Under the pieces are notes generated by a model. The model saw only the letters and a program-made list of their open reading frames with translations. It did not search any database and was not told the DNA's origin. 13,170 nucleotides of DNA from an uncultured Fusobacterium sp. Its GTDB lineage: Bacteria; Fusobacteriota; Fusobacteriia; Fusobacteriales; Fusobacteriaceae. The translations under genes and the position numbers were made by a program. The DNA lies in assembly GCA_900545035.1 (NCBI GenBank), contig UQXM01000038.1, forward strand, positions 1-13,170. The letters run 5' to 3'. Shown here one piece after another: positions 7,131 to 13,170 of the stretch (its first letter is position 1; the number at the start of each line of letters is the position of its first letter).

Positions 7131-8063
7131 ATGAGAATATTATTTATGGGAACTCCCGAGTTTGCCGTTCCATGCCTTGACAGAATGAATAAGGAGCATG
7201 AGGTTATCGGGATATATACAAAAGTTGACAAGGTAAATAAGAGGGGAGGAAAAATAACATATCTTCCTGTAAAACAGTATGGACTGGAACATAATATTCC
7301 AATTTATCAGCCGTCAACTTTAAAAGACGGAACAGTGGAAAAAGAGATAAAAGAACTGAATCCTGATCTTATAGTTGTGGTAGCATATGGAAAAATAATT
7401 CCAAAAAGTATAATTGATATACCAAAATATGGAATAATAAATGTACACTCTTCTCTTCTGCCAAAATATAGGGGTGCAGCTCCTATTAACGCAGCAATTA
7501 TTGAAGGAGAAACAAAAACAGGTGTAACAATAATGTATATAGCAGAAGAACTTGATGCAGGAGATATTATTCTTACAGGAGAAACAGAAATTACAGAGGA
7601 GGAAACTTTCCTTACTCTTCATGACAAGCTGAAAGAGATAGGAGCAGAAACTCTGAGCAAAGCTGTAAAAATGATATTTGAGGGAACTAATCCAAAAATA
7701 CCTCAAAACCATGAGGAAGCTACTTTTGTAAAACCGTTCAAAAAAGAAGATTTGAAAATCGATTGGAACAAAACAGAAAAAGAGATTTATAATTTTATAA
7801 GAGGAATAAATCCTTTTCCGTGTGCATACACAACTCTTAACGGAAAAATGATGAAAGTATATGCTGTAAAAAAATATGGAAAAATATATGAAAACGGAGA
7901 AATAGGGGAAGTCGTGGATAAAGTGAAAGGACAAGGACCTGTTATAAAAACAGGAAACGGTTCTGTAATTTTGACAGAAGCAAAACCTGAAAGCAAAAAA
8001 ATTATGTCAGGGGCAGATTTGTTAAACGGAAATTTTGTAAAAATCGGAGAAAAATTATTGTAA
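7131..8063 (+). CDS. fmt: Methionyl-tRNA formyltransferase
   Basis: Fmt (310 residues) transfers the formyl group of 10-formyl-tetrahydrofolate to Met-tRNA(fMet), making the initiator tRNA used in bacterial translation. The N-terminal Rossmann-like catalytic domain (about 1-190) opens with MRILFMGTPEFAVPCL. The catalytic trio is N104, H106 and D142. The SLLPKYRGAAPI signature follows H106. The C-terminal OB-like tRNA-binding domain covers about 206-310. GGAG at 7116-7119 overlaps the end of nrdR, with a rather long 11-base spacing to the ATG. Peptide deformylase, a frequent neighbour of fmt, is not present. Instead the next gene is folD, which makes the folate precursor of the Fmt substrate. 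Confidence 0.96.
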   Translation: MRILFMGTPEFAVPCLDRMNKEHEVIGIYTKVDKVNKRGGKITYLPVKQYGLEHNIPIYQPSTLKDGTVEKEIKELNPDLIVVVAYGKIIPKSIIDIPKYGIINVHSSLLPKYRGAAPINAAIIEGETKTGVTIMYIAEELDAGDIILTGETEITEEETFLTLHDKLKEIGAETLSKAVKMIFEGTNPKIPQNHEEATFVKPFKKEDLKIDWNKTEKEIYNFIRGINPFPCAYTTLNGKMMKVYAVKKYGKIYENGEIGEVVDKVKGQGPVIKTGNGSVILTEAKPESKKIMSGADLLNGNFVKIGEKLL

Positions 8064-8093
8064 TAAGATACTGGAAAGGCGGATATACAGAAT

Positions 8094-8951
8094 ATGATAA
8101 TTGACGGAAAAAAATGTTCGGAAGAGATATTGGAAACATTAAAAAATGAAATTGAGATACACAGGGAAAGATTTAACAGAGTTCCGGGATTGGCTGTAAT
8201 AATTGTGGGAGATAATCCTGCTTCAAAAATTTATGTAAAATCAAAAATAAAAGCCTGTGAAAAAGTGGGAATAAAAAATATAGAAATAGTTCTTGATAAA
8301 GGAATTTCAGAAGAGAAACTTATAGAAGAAATAGAAAAATTGAATAATGACAGAAATGTAAACGGAATACTTGTTCAGCTTCCTCTTCCTGCTCATATAA
8401 ATGAAAAGAGAGTCTGCAATGCAATATCAGCAGGGAAAGATGTGGACGGATTTAAACCTGAAAATCTTGGAAAAATAATGCTGGGGGATGATGACGGATT
8501 TGTGTCATGTACACCTCAGGGAATTTTGTATCTTATAGACCAGACAGGAATGGATCTTAACGGAAAAAATGCTGTTGTTGTTGGAAGAAGCAATATTGTT
8601 GGAAAACCTGTGGCTTCTCTTCTTATAAACAGAGGAGCAACTGTTACTGTGTGCAACAGTAAAACACAAGATCTTCCGGGAATATTAAAAAGAGCAGATT
8701 TAATAGTAATAGCTATCGGGAAAGCAAAATTCCTGAAAAAAGATATGGTGAAAGAGGGAGCAGTTGTAATTGATGTAGGGATTAACAGAGTCGACGGAAA
8801 AATATACGGAGATGCAGATTTTGAAGAAGTGAGCACTGTGGCATCTCATATAACTCCTGTTCCCGGAGGAGTCGGGCCTATGACAATAGCTATGCTGCTA
8901 AAAAATACAGTTAAAGCTTTTTGTAAGGAGGAAGCGGTAAATGGCAATTAA
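8094..8951 (+). CDS. folD: Bifunctional methylene-THF dehydrogenase/methenyl-THF cyclohydrolase FolD
   Basis: FolD (285 residues) oxidises 5,10-methylene-THF with NADP and hydrolyses methenyl-THF to 10-formyl-THF. This supplies formyl groups for purine synthesis and for Fmt, encoded directly upstream. Active-site residues of the YxxxK type are Y47 and K51. GILVQLPLP and KDVDGF (115-120) follow. The nucleotide-binding part has VVGRSNIVGKP starting near 162, then DVGIN, and the C-terminal PGGVGPMT signature at 257-264. The ribosome binding site is irregular: GGAAAGGCGGA at 8073-8083, 10 bases before the ATG. The 3' end overlaps the next gene by 11 bases and carries that gene's strong AAGGAGG. 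Confidence 0.96.
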   Translation: MIIDGKKCSEEILETLKNEIEIHRERFNRVPGLAVIIVGDNPASKIYVKSKIKACEKVGIKNIEIVLDKGISEEKLIEEIEKLNNDRNVNGILVQLPLPAHINEKRVCNAISAGKDVDGFKPENLGKIMLGDDDGFVSCTPQGILYLIDQTGMDLNGKNAVVVGRSNIVGKPVASLLINRGATVTVCNSKTQDLPGILKRADLIVIAIGKAKFLKKDMVKEGAVVIDVGINRVDGKIYGDADFEEVSTVASHITPVPGGVGPMTIAMLLKNTVKAFCKEEAVNGN

Positions 8952-9414
8952 AAAAAGAAAAAAAGGTAAAAGCGAAGACAAAAGAGAATATTTTATAGTG
9001 GACAGGAGAATTCTTCCTACATCTATTCAAAATGTAATCAAAGTAAATGATCTTATTCAGCAGGAAAAAATTTCCAAATACGAAGCTATAAAAAAAGTTG
9101 GTCTCAGCAGAAGTACTTATTATAAATATAAAGATTATATAAAACCTTTCTTTGAAAGCGGAAAAGAAAAGGTTTTCAGTATTCATTTGGCTTTGGTTGA
9201 TGAACCCGGAATACTTGCAAGAATACTTGATGTAATTGCGACACATGATATGAACATTCTTACTATTATTCAAAATATTGCTATCGATGGGATAGGAAGA
9301 GCAACTATCTCTATTCAAACAACAGAAAATATGTTGAGAAAAATAGAGGGAATGCTTGAGCTGATAAGCGAAATAGATGGTGTAAAAGAGCTTAGAATAA
9401 TCGGAAGCAACTAA
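8941..9414 (+). CDS. ACT domain protein, UPF0735/PheB-like
   Basis: This 157-residue protein has a lysine-rich start (residues 3-15), a helix-turn-helix-like helical region at about 32-66 (KISKYEAIKKVGLSRSTYYKYKDYI), and an ACT domain at about 78-154. The ACT loop is DEPG at 87-90, where such domains usually bind an amino acid. The arrangement matches the UPF0735 family, whose Bacillus member is PheB. That name comes from old links to phenylalanine metabolism, and the molecular function is not settled. The HTH plus ACT layout suggests an amino-acid-responsive regulator, but this is inference. AAGGAGG at 8925-8931 is 9 bases from the ATG, and the start lies 11 bases inside folD. A 40-base AT-rich gap separates it from accB. 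Confidence 0.85.
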   Translation: MAIKKRKKGKSEDKREYFIVDRRILPTSIQNVIKVNDLIQQEKISKYEAIKKVGLSRSTYYKYKDYIKPFFESGKEKVFSIHLALVDEPGILARILDVIATHDMNILTIIQNIAIDGIGRATISIQTTENMLRKIEGMLELISEIDGVKELRIIGSN

Positions 9415-9454
9415 TATTATTACATAATTTTTATAAAAGCAGGAGTGTTATAAA

Positions 9455-9910
9455 ATGAAAAAAATAGATTTAGATTTAATAGAAAAACTGGCAGAAAGTA
9501 TGAATACTCATTCATTGAATGAGATATCTCTGGAAAACGGAGAGCAGAAACTTGTATTAAAAAAAGAAAAGAAAACAGCAGAATTTACAGCTGTACAGCC
9601 TGTTATGCAAAGAGCAGCGGCAAAATCCGTAAAAACTGTTGAAAAATCAGAAAAGAAAGCAGCGGAAACAGTATCAGGAAATATAATAGTTTCTCCAATG
9701 GTAGGAACTTTTTATCGTTCTCCTGCTCCCGGAGCACCGGCTTTTGTTGAAGAAGGACAAAATATAAGCACAGGAGATGCTGTATGTATCATAGAAGCAA
9801 TGAAAATGATGAATGAAGTAAGCTCGCAGTTCACAGGAAGAGTAGTAAAAATTCTTGTTGAGGACGGAGTTGTGGTACAAAAAGGAGATAAGCTGTTTAT
9901 TGTTGAGTAA
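9455..9910 (+). CDS. accB: Acetyl-CoA carboxylase biotin carboxyl carrier protein
   Basis: AccB (151 residues) carries biotin that is carboxylated by AccC and then donates CO2 to acetyl-CoA through AccA/AccD, the first step of fatty acid synthesis. Residues 1-40 form the usual N-terminal region. A lysine/alanine-rich linker spans about 42-74. The biotinyl domain (76-151) begins with the AccB-type SPMVGTFYRSPAP block. The biotin attachment site is EAMKM with K117, 34 residues from the end, as normal. AGGAG at 9441-9445 is 9 bases from the ATG. The gene is unusual in not being followed by accC. A decarboxylase biotin subunit is less likely, because the FYRSPAP motif and the N-terminal region favour AccB. 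Confidence 0.9.
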   Translation: MKKIDLDLIEKLAESMNTHSLNEISLENGEQKLVLKKEKKTAEFTAVQPVMQRAAAKSVKTVEKSEKKAAETVSGNIIVSPMVGTFYRSPAPGAPAFVEEGQNISTGDAVCIIEAMKMMNEVSSQFTGRVVKILVEDGVVVQKGDKLFIVE

Positions 9911-9932
9911 ATTTAAAAATTTAAAACATTAT

Positions 9933-9940
9933 AAGGAAGG
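9933..9940 (+). promoter_or_regulatory. Ribosome binding site supporting a TTG start at 9953
   Basis: AAGGAAGG is the only Shine-Dalgarno-like element in the accB downstream gap. It lies 12 bases before TTG at 9953. No in-frame ATG or GTG occurs between them, and the next in-frame TTG at 9971 is about 30 bases away. The first ATG is far inside the first membrane domain. TTG at 9953 is therefore the best start. Confidence 0.6.
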
Positions 9941-9952
9941 TGTATTTGTCAA

Positions 9953-11254
9953 TTGGACACGTATCATTATTTGGTTTTACTAATATTGTTAATATTATTA
10001 TCAGGTTTATTTTCTGCATCTGAAACAGCTCTTACAGCATTCAGAAGCATTCATCTGGAAGAAATCAATGAGGAAAATCCGAAAAAAGGAAAACTTTTAA
10101 AATACTGGCTTAAAAAACCAAACGAAATGCTTACAGCACTTCTTTTGGGAAATAATATTGTAAATATTCTGGCAACATCTCTTGCCACAGCTTTTATTAC
10201 AAGTTATCTTCAAGATAAAGGAATGAATAATTCACAGAATATGTCAGTATTTATTTCTACAGTTGTGATGACAGTAGTTATTCTGATTTTTGGAGAAATT
10301 ACTCCGAAAGTTATAGCAAAAAATAACTCAACACCGATTTCAAAATCAGTGATAACTCCCATTTATTATCTGACAAAACTGGCAGCTCCTGTAATATGGA
10401 TTTTGACAGGAATATCAAAACTTATAGGAAGAATTTTGGGAGTGGATATAAAAGATGAAGCAATAATGATAACAGAACAGGATATTCTTTCTTATGTAAA
10501 TGTGGGAGAAGCTGAAGGTGTAATCGAAGCTGAAGAAAAAGATATGATTGAATCTATGGTTACTTTTGGTGAAACCACAGCAAAAGAGGTAATGACACCG
10601 AGAACATCTGTATATGCAATAGAGGGAAACAAATCAATAAATGCAGTGTGGGATGATATTACCACTCTTGGATATTCAAGAATACCTGTATATAAAGATG
10701 TGATGGATGAAATAATAGGAATTCTTTATATAAAAGATTTGTTGAACGCAGTAAAAGAGGGAAAATCAGATATGCCAGTAAAAGAGTTTGTAAGAAAGGC
10801 GTATTTTGTACCTGAAACAAAATCAATTATAAGAATATTGGAAGATTTCAAAACTCAGAAAGTGCACATGGCTGTTGTAATAGATGAATACGGAGGAACT
10901 GTCGGAGTTGTTACAATAGAAGACTTGATAGAAGAAATATTTGGAGAGATAAGAGATGAGTATGATAAAGAGGAAGAGGAATCTATAAAAGAAAAAGCTC
11001 CCGATACATACGAAGTAGATGCAATGCTGGATATTGAAACTATCAATAAAGAGCTGGATATTGAGCTTCCTGAATCTGAAGACTATGAAAGTCTTGGAGG
11101 GCTTATTATGAATGAGCTGGATAAGGTTGCAGAAGCCGGAGATACAGTACACATAGCCGGCGTAGAGCTTAAAGTTTTGGAAATACAGAAAATGAGAGTA
11201 TCAAAAGTACTGATAAAAAAGGAAAGTGAAAATAAAGAATGTACAGAGGATTAA
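9953..11254 (+). CDS. HlyC/CorC-family membrane protein with CNNM and CBS domains
   Basis: This 433-residue protein starts at TTG. The CNNM (DUF21) membrane domain spans about 1-185. It includes an N-terminal helix with SGLFSASETALTAF, the ALLLGNNIVNI helix, and GEITPK at 114-119, a hallmark of the family. A cytoplasmic CBS pair follows at about 205-335, beginning with MTPR at 214-217 and including YSRIPVY and DEYGGTVGVVTIEDLIEEIFGEI. A C-terminal CorC/HlyC domain lies at about 345-425. Family members are linked to magnesium and cobalt efflux or tolerance; the HlyC/hemolysin label in many databases is historical and should not be read as toxin. The CBS pair probably senses an adenine nucleotide. 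It precedes and overlaps a DUF502 gene by 16 bases. Substrate is inferred, not shown. Confidence 0.9.
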   Translation: MDTYHYLVLLILLILLSGLFSASETALTAFRSIHLEEINEENPKKGKLLKYWLKKPNEMLTALLLGNNIVNILATSLATAFITSYLQDKGMNNSQNMSVFISTVVMTVVILIFGEITPKVIAKNNSTPISKSVITPIYYLTKLAAPVIWILTGISKLIGRILGVDIKDEAIMITEQDILSYVNVGEAEGVIEAEEKDMIESMVTFGETTAKEVMTPRTSVYAIEGNKSINAVWDDITTLGYSRIPVYKDVMDEIIGILYIKDLLNAVKEGKSDMPVKEFVRKAYFVPETKSIIRILEDFKTQKVHMAVVIDEYGGTVGVVTIEDLIEEIFGEIRDEYDKEEEESIKEKAPDTYEVDAMLDIETINKELDIELPESEDYESLGGLIMNELDKVAEAGDTVHIAGVELKVLEIQKMRVSKVLIKKESENKECTED

Positions 11255-11901
11255 GAGGATATTTTTATGCAGGACTTATAGTTATTCTTCCCCTGTTCCT
11301 GACTATTTTTATAATTAACTGGATAATTAATCTGATTATAGCTGTAACTATGGAATCATTTTTTACAGTTTTTATAAATAATGCAATCAGTTTTTTTGGA
11401 ATAGAGGACAATCTTCATCTGAAAACAGCAGTGTATATTCTTTATCTTTTGAGTATACTTATTTTTATAACATTTATTGGGTATATTACTAAAAATATTA
11501 TAGGTAAAAAAATAACAAGAAGTATAAACAGAGTTATTGGAAAGCTTCCGATTGTGAAACATATTTATACTACAATAAATCAGATTGTAAGTCTTATTTC
11601 ATCAGACAAAGGAAACACATATAAGAGAGCTGTGGCTGTGGAATATCCAAGAAAAGGAATTTACAGCATAGGATTTTTGACTTCTGAAACAAATGAGGCT
11701 TTATCAAAATCAGAGGGAAAAGACTTATGTAATATATTTATTCCGACATCACCAAATCCTACTTCGGGAATGTTTATATGTGTGGAAAAAAAAGATGTTA
11801 TTTTCCTTGATATGAAAATAGATGATGCTGTAAAACTTATAATTTCAGGCGGTGTTATAGTTCCGGAAATGGAGAAAGAAGAGAACAGTGAAGAAGAATA
11901 G
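11239..11901 (+). CDS. DUF502 family membrane protein
   Basis: This 220-residue protein opens with RGLRGYFYAGLIVILPLFLT, the usual DUF502 beginning. Two membrane segments lie at about 9-36 and 62-88. A soluble domain follows with the family marks PIVKHIYT (104-111), IPTSPNPTSG (168-177) and a final ISGGV (202-206), then an acidic tail. The function of DUF502 is not known in bacteria; plant homologues (COV family) are membrane proteins involved in trafficking, which does not transfer directly. The ATG lies within the CorC-family gene, with GGAAAG 12 bases upstream, so initiation is probably coupled. I considered later starts, but none keeps the conserved N-terminus. Its last 14 bases overlap the next gene. 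Confidence 0.88.
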   Translation: MYRGLRGYFYAGLIVILPLFLTIFIINWIINLIIAVTMESFFTVFINNAISFFGIEDNLHLKTAVYILYLLSILIFITFIGYITKNIIGKKITRSINRVIGKLPIVKHIYTTINQIVSLISSDKGNTYKRAVAVEYPRKGIYSIGFLTSETNEALSKSEGKDLCNIFIPTSPNPTSGMFICVEKKDVIFLDMKIDDAVKLIISGGVIVPEMEKEENSEEE

Positions 11902-12745
11902 TATAATTTTTCTGTTAATTTTAATATTTACAGCCTGCAGTTCTGCTGATATGAATAAAACAGCTCAGGAGAAAAACAGCAGAGAAGAGTATTATATTTT
12001 AAGAGGAATAAATTATGTTCGTGAAGAAAATTATACAAAAGCTTTGAAAGAATATGAAAAAGCTTATGAAAAAAATGAAAATAATATAATTACATTAAAA
12101 GAAATAGCGAGAACATATGTAAAGCTGAAAGATTATGACAAAGGAATTTATTATTATACCAGAGCTCTCAAAATAGATAATAAAGATCAAGAGTGCATCA
12201 GAAATATAGGGTATACTTATTATCTGAAAAACGATAATAAAAAATCTCTGGAATATTTGAATAAATTGTCTGCTGACGGAGCAGGAGCGGAAACTTTAAA
12301 GCTTAAAGCATATCTTCTTTATGAGAGCAAAGATTTTAAAAATTCCTATAAAACTTTCAGAGAAGTTTTTGAAAAAGAGGGACAGATGGATTTGTTCTAC
12401 TGTAAAATATATGCAAATCTTCTAAGTGATATGGGAAGAAAAGAAGAGTTGAGAATTTTTCTTGAAAAGGGGATGGAGAAATATAGTTCTGACAGGGAAT
12501 ATGTAATTTTTTATGCCTATGCTGTGGGTGAATATTTCGGAGAATATTCTCAAGGGGAAAGAGAGATAAAAAGATATATTGTTTCTTACGGAGGAAACGA
12601 TTCTCTTTATATAGCTCTTGCTTATATGATTTATAATCAGAAAGAATACAGTCAGGCTGAATCTGCACTGAAACTAGTATCTTACAGAGAAAGATACAGT
12701 AAAGATTATTTGGATTTAGAAGAGAGGTTGAGAGAAAAAATATGA
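11888..12745 (+). CDS. TPR-repeat lipoprotein of unknown function
   Basis: This 285-residue protein is predicted to begin at GTG 11888, inside the DUF502 gene. Residues 1-17 form a lipoprotein signal peptide: MKKNS, a hydrophobic core, then FTAC with C17 as the lipidated residue. Phe at -3 is slightly off the usual lipobox. The mature part has tetratricopeptide repeats at about 35-68, 69-102 and 103-133, with degenerate repeats continuing to about 275. TPR arrays are protein-binding scaffolds, so a role in an envelope complex is likely, but the partner is unknown. The upstream SD-like sequence is weak (GGAG at 11871-11874, then a purine run), fitting coupled translation. The stop codon overlaps the apt start as ATGA. 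Confidence 0.85.
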   Translation: MKKNSIIFLLILIFTACSSADMNKTAQEKNSREEYYILRGINYVREENYTKALKEYEKAYEKNENNIITLKEIARTYVKLKDYDKGIYYYTRALKIDNKDQECIRNIGYTYYLKNDNKKSLEYLNKLSADGAGAETLKLKAYLLYESKDFKNSYKTFREVFEKEGQMDLFYCKIYANLLSDMGRKEELRIFLEKGMEKYSSDREYVIFYAYAVGEYFGEYSQGEREIKRYIVSYGGNDSLYIALAYMIYNQKEYSQAESALKLVSYRERYSKDYLDLEERLREKI

Positions 12746-13170
12746 ATTATAAAGATTACATAACATCAATAGAAAATTTTCCAAAAGAGGGAATAACTTT
12801 CAGAGATATAACTTCTTTTGTACAACATGGAGAGGCTTTCAAAACAGCCATAAAAGAATTTGCTGAATTTGCAAAGGAAAAAGGTGCAGATGTGATAGTA
12901 GGACCTGAATCCAGAGGATTTATATTTGGGTGTCCTGTGGCATACGACCTTGGAATAGGTTTTGTTCCTGTAAGAAAACCGGGAAAACTTCCGAGAGAGG
13001 TAATATCTTGCAGTTATGATTTGGAATATGGAAGCAACACAGTGGAAATTCATAAGGATGCAATCTGTAAAGGACAGAAAGTTGTAATAATTGATGATTT
13101 GCTGGCAACAGGAGGAACAACAGAAGCTGTTATAAAGCTTGTGGAAGAACTTGGAGGAGAAGTTACAGGT
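12742..13170 (+). CDS. apt: Adenine phosphoribosyltransferase, cut by the window end
   Basis: The reading frame stays open to the last base (143 codons); the family is usually about 170 residues, so roughly 30 residues lie outside. Apt joins adenine to PRPP to form AMP, the salvage route. Landmarks are FPKEGITFRDIT at 13-24, the GPESRGF block at 54-60, the flexible-loop region VRKPGKLPRE at 77-86, and the PRPP-binding VVIIDDLLATGGTT at 114-127. The ATG overlaps the upstream TGA by four bases (ATGA at 12742-12745), and only a weak GAGAGG lies 14 bases upstream, so translation is probably coupled to the TPR lipoprotein gene. Nothing in the visible part appears broken. Confidence 0.95.
   Translation, partial: MNYKDYITSIENFPKEGITFRDITSFVQHGEAFKTAIKEFAEFAKEKGADVIVGPESRGFIFGCPVAYDLGIGFVPVRKPGKLPREVISCSYDLEYGSNTVEIHKDAICKGQKVVIIDDLLATGGTTEAVIKLVEELGGEVTG

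Noticed and set aside
7320..7934. Long open frame of 204 codons on the minus strand.
   Set aside because: It lies wholly inside fmt, is extremely rich in Phe, Tyr, Cys and Ser as expected from the complement of AT-rich coding DNA, and matches no family.
8911..9318. Minus-strand open frame of 135 codons across the folD/ACT gene junction.
   Set aside because: It is the shadow of two well-supported genes and has the same Phe/Tyr/Ser-rich composition as the other shadows.
9415..9454. Internal promoter before accB (TATAAA at 9432-9437).
   Set aside because: No -35-like hexamer is correctly placed, and TATAAA is frequent by chance here. It remains possible but unsupported.
9911..9932. AAATTT AAA AATTT inverted repeat after accB as a terminator.
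   Set aside because: The stem is five or six A-T pairs with no GC and no T tail, too weak to stop transcription.
9953..11254. Reading the CorC-family gene as a hemolysin.
   Set aside because: The HlyC/hemolysin label is a historical database name. The CNNM, CBS and CorC domains indicate an ion-linked membrane protein, not a toxin.

Overview
The window looks like a stretch of chromosomal housekeeping genes from a low-GC bacterium. The sequence is very AT-rich, arginine is almost always AGA, isoleucine is often ATA, and spacers are short. Two envelope proteins carry export signals, and one of them resembles the LolA fold, which hints at a double-membraned cell. Together with the set of genes present, this points to Fusobacteriota, probably Fusobacterium or a relative. 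That assignment is inference from family content and remembered gene order; a low-GC Firmicute is the main alternative. All 15 genes (14 complete, one cut by the right edge) lie on the + strand.

Layout. Positions 1-125 hold a promoter. Positions 126-2948 encode a large solitary SNF2-family helicase, closed by a strong intrinsic terminator at 2958-2999. Positions 3088-3954 encode a ten-helix EamA/DMT transporter with its own likely extended -10 promoter. A near-consensus promoter (TTTACA, 17 bases, TATAAT, at 4000-4028) then opens a tightly packed run of 13 genes from 4073 to the end of the window. No intrinsic terminator was seen inside that run.

The long run contains, in order: mreC (cell shape); an exported LolA-like protein; recO (recombinational repair); an orphan PTS EIIA protein; nrdR (repressor of ribonucleotide reductase genes); fmt and folD (formylation of initiator tRNA and supply of its formyl donor); an ACT-domain UPF0735/PheB-like regulator; accB (biotin carrier of acetyl-CoA carboxylase); a CNNM/CBS/CorC membrane protein; a DUF502 membrane protein; a TPR lipoprotein; and apt (adenine salvage). 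Several junctions overlap by 1 to 16 bases, and two genes start at TTG or GTG, which suggests translational coupling. fmt and folD make biochemical sense together. Most of the other neighbours seem linked by growth rather than by one pathway.

I found no phage, insertion sequence, CRISPR array, tRNA, rRNA or convincing new defence system. The points most worth a second look are the LolA-like protein in the place usually held by mreD, the SNF2 protein without a SWIM zinc finger, the orphan EIIA, and the coupled membrane block at 9953-12745.
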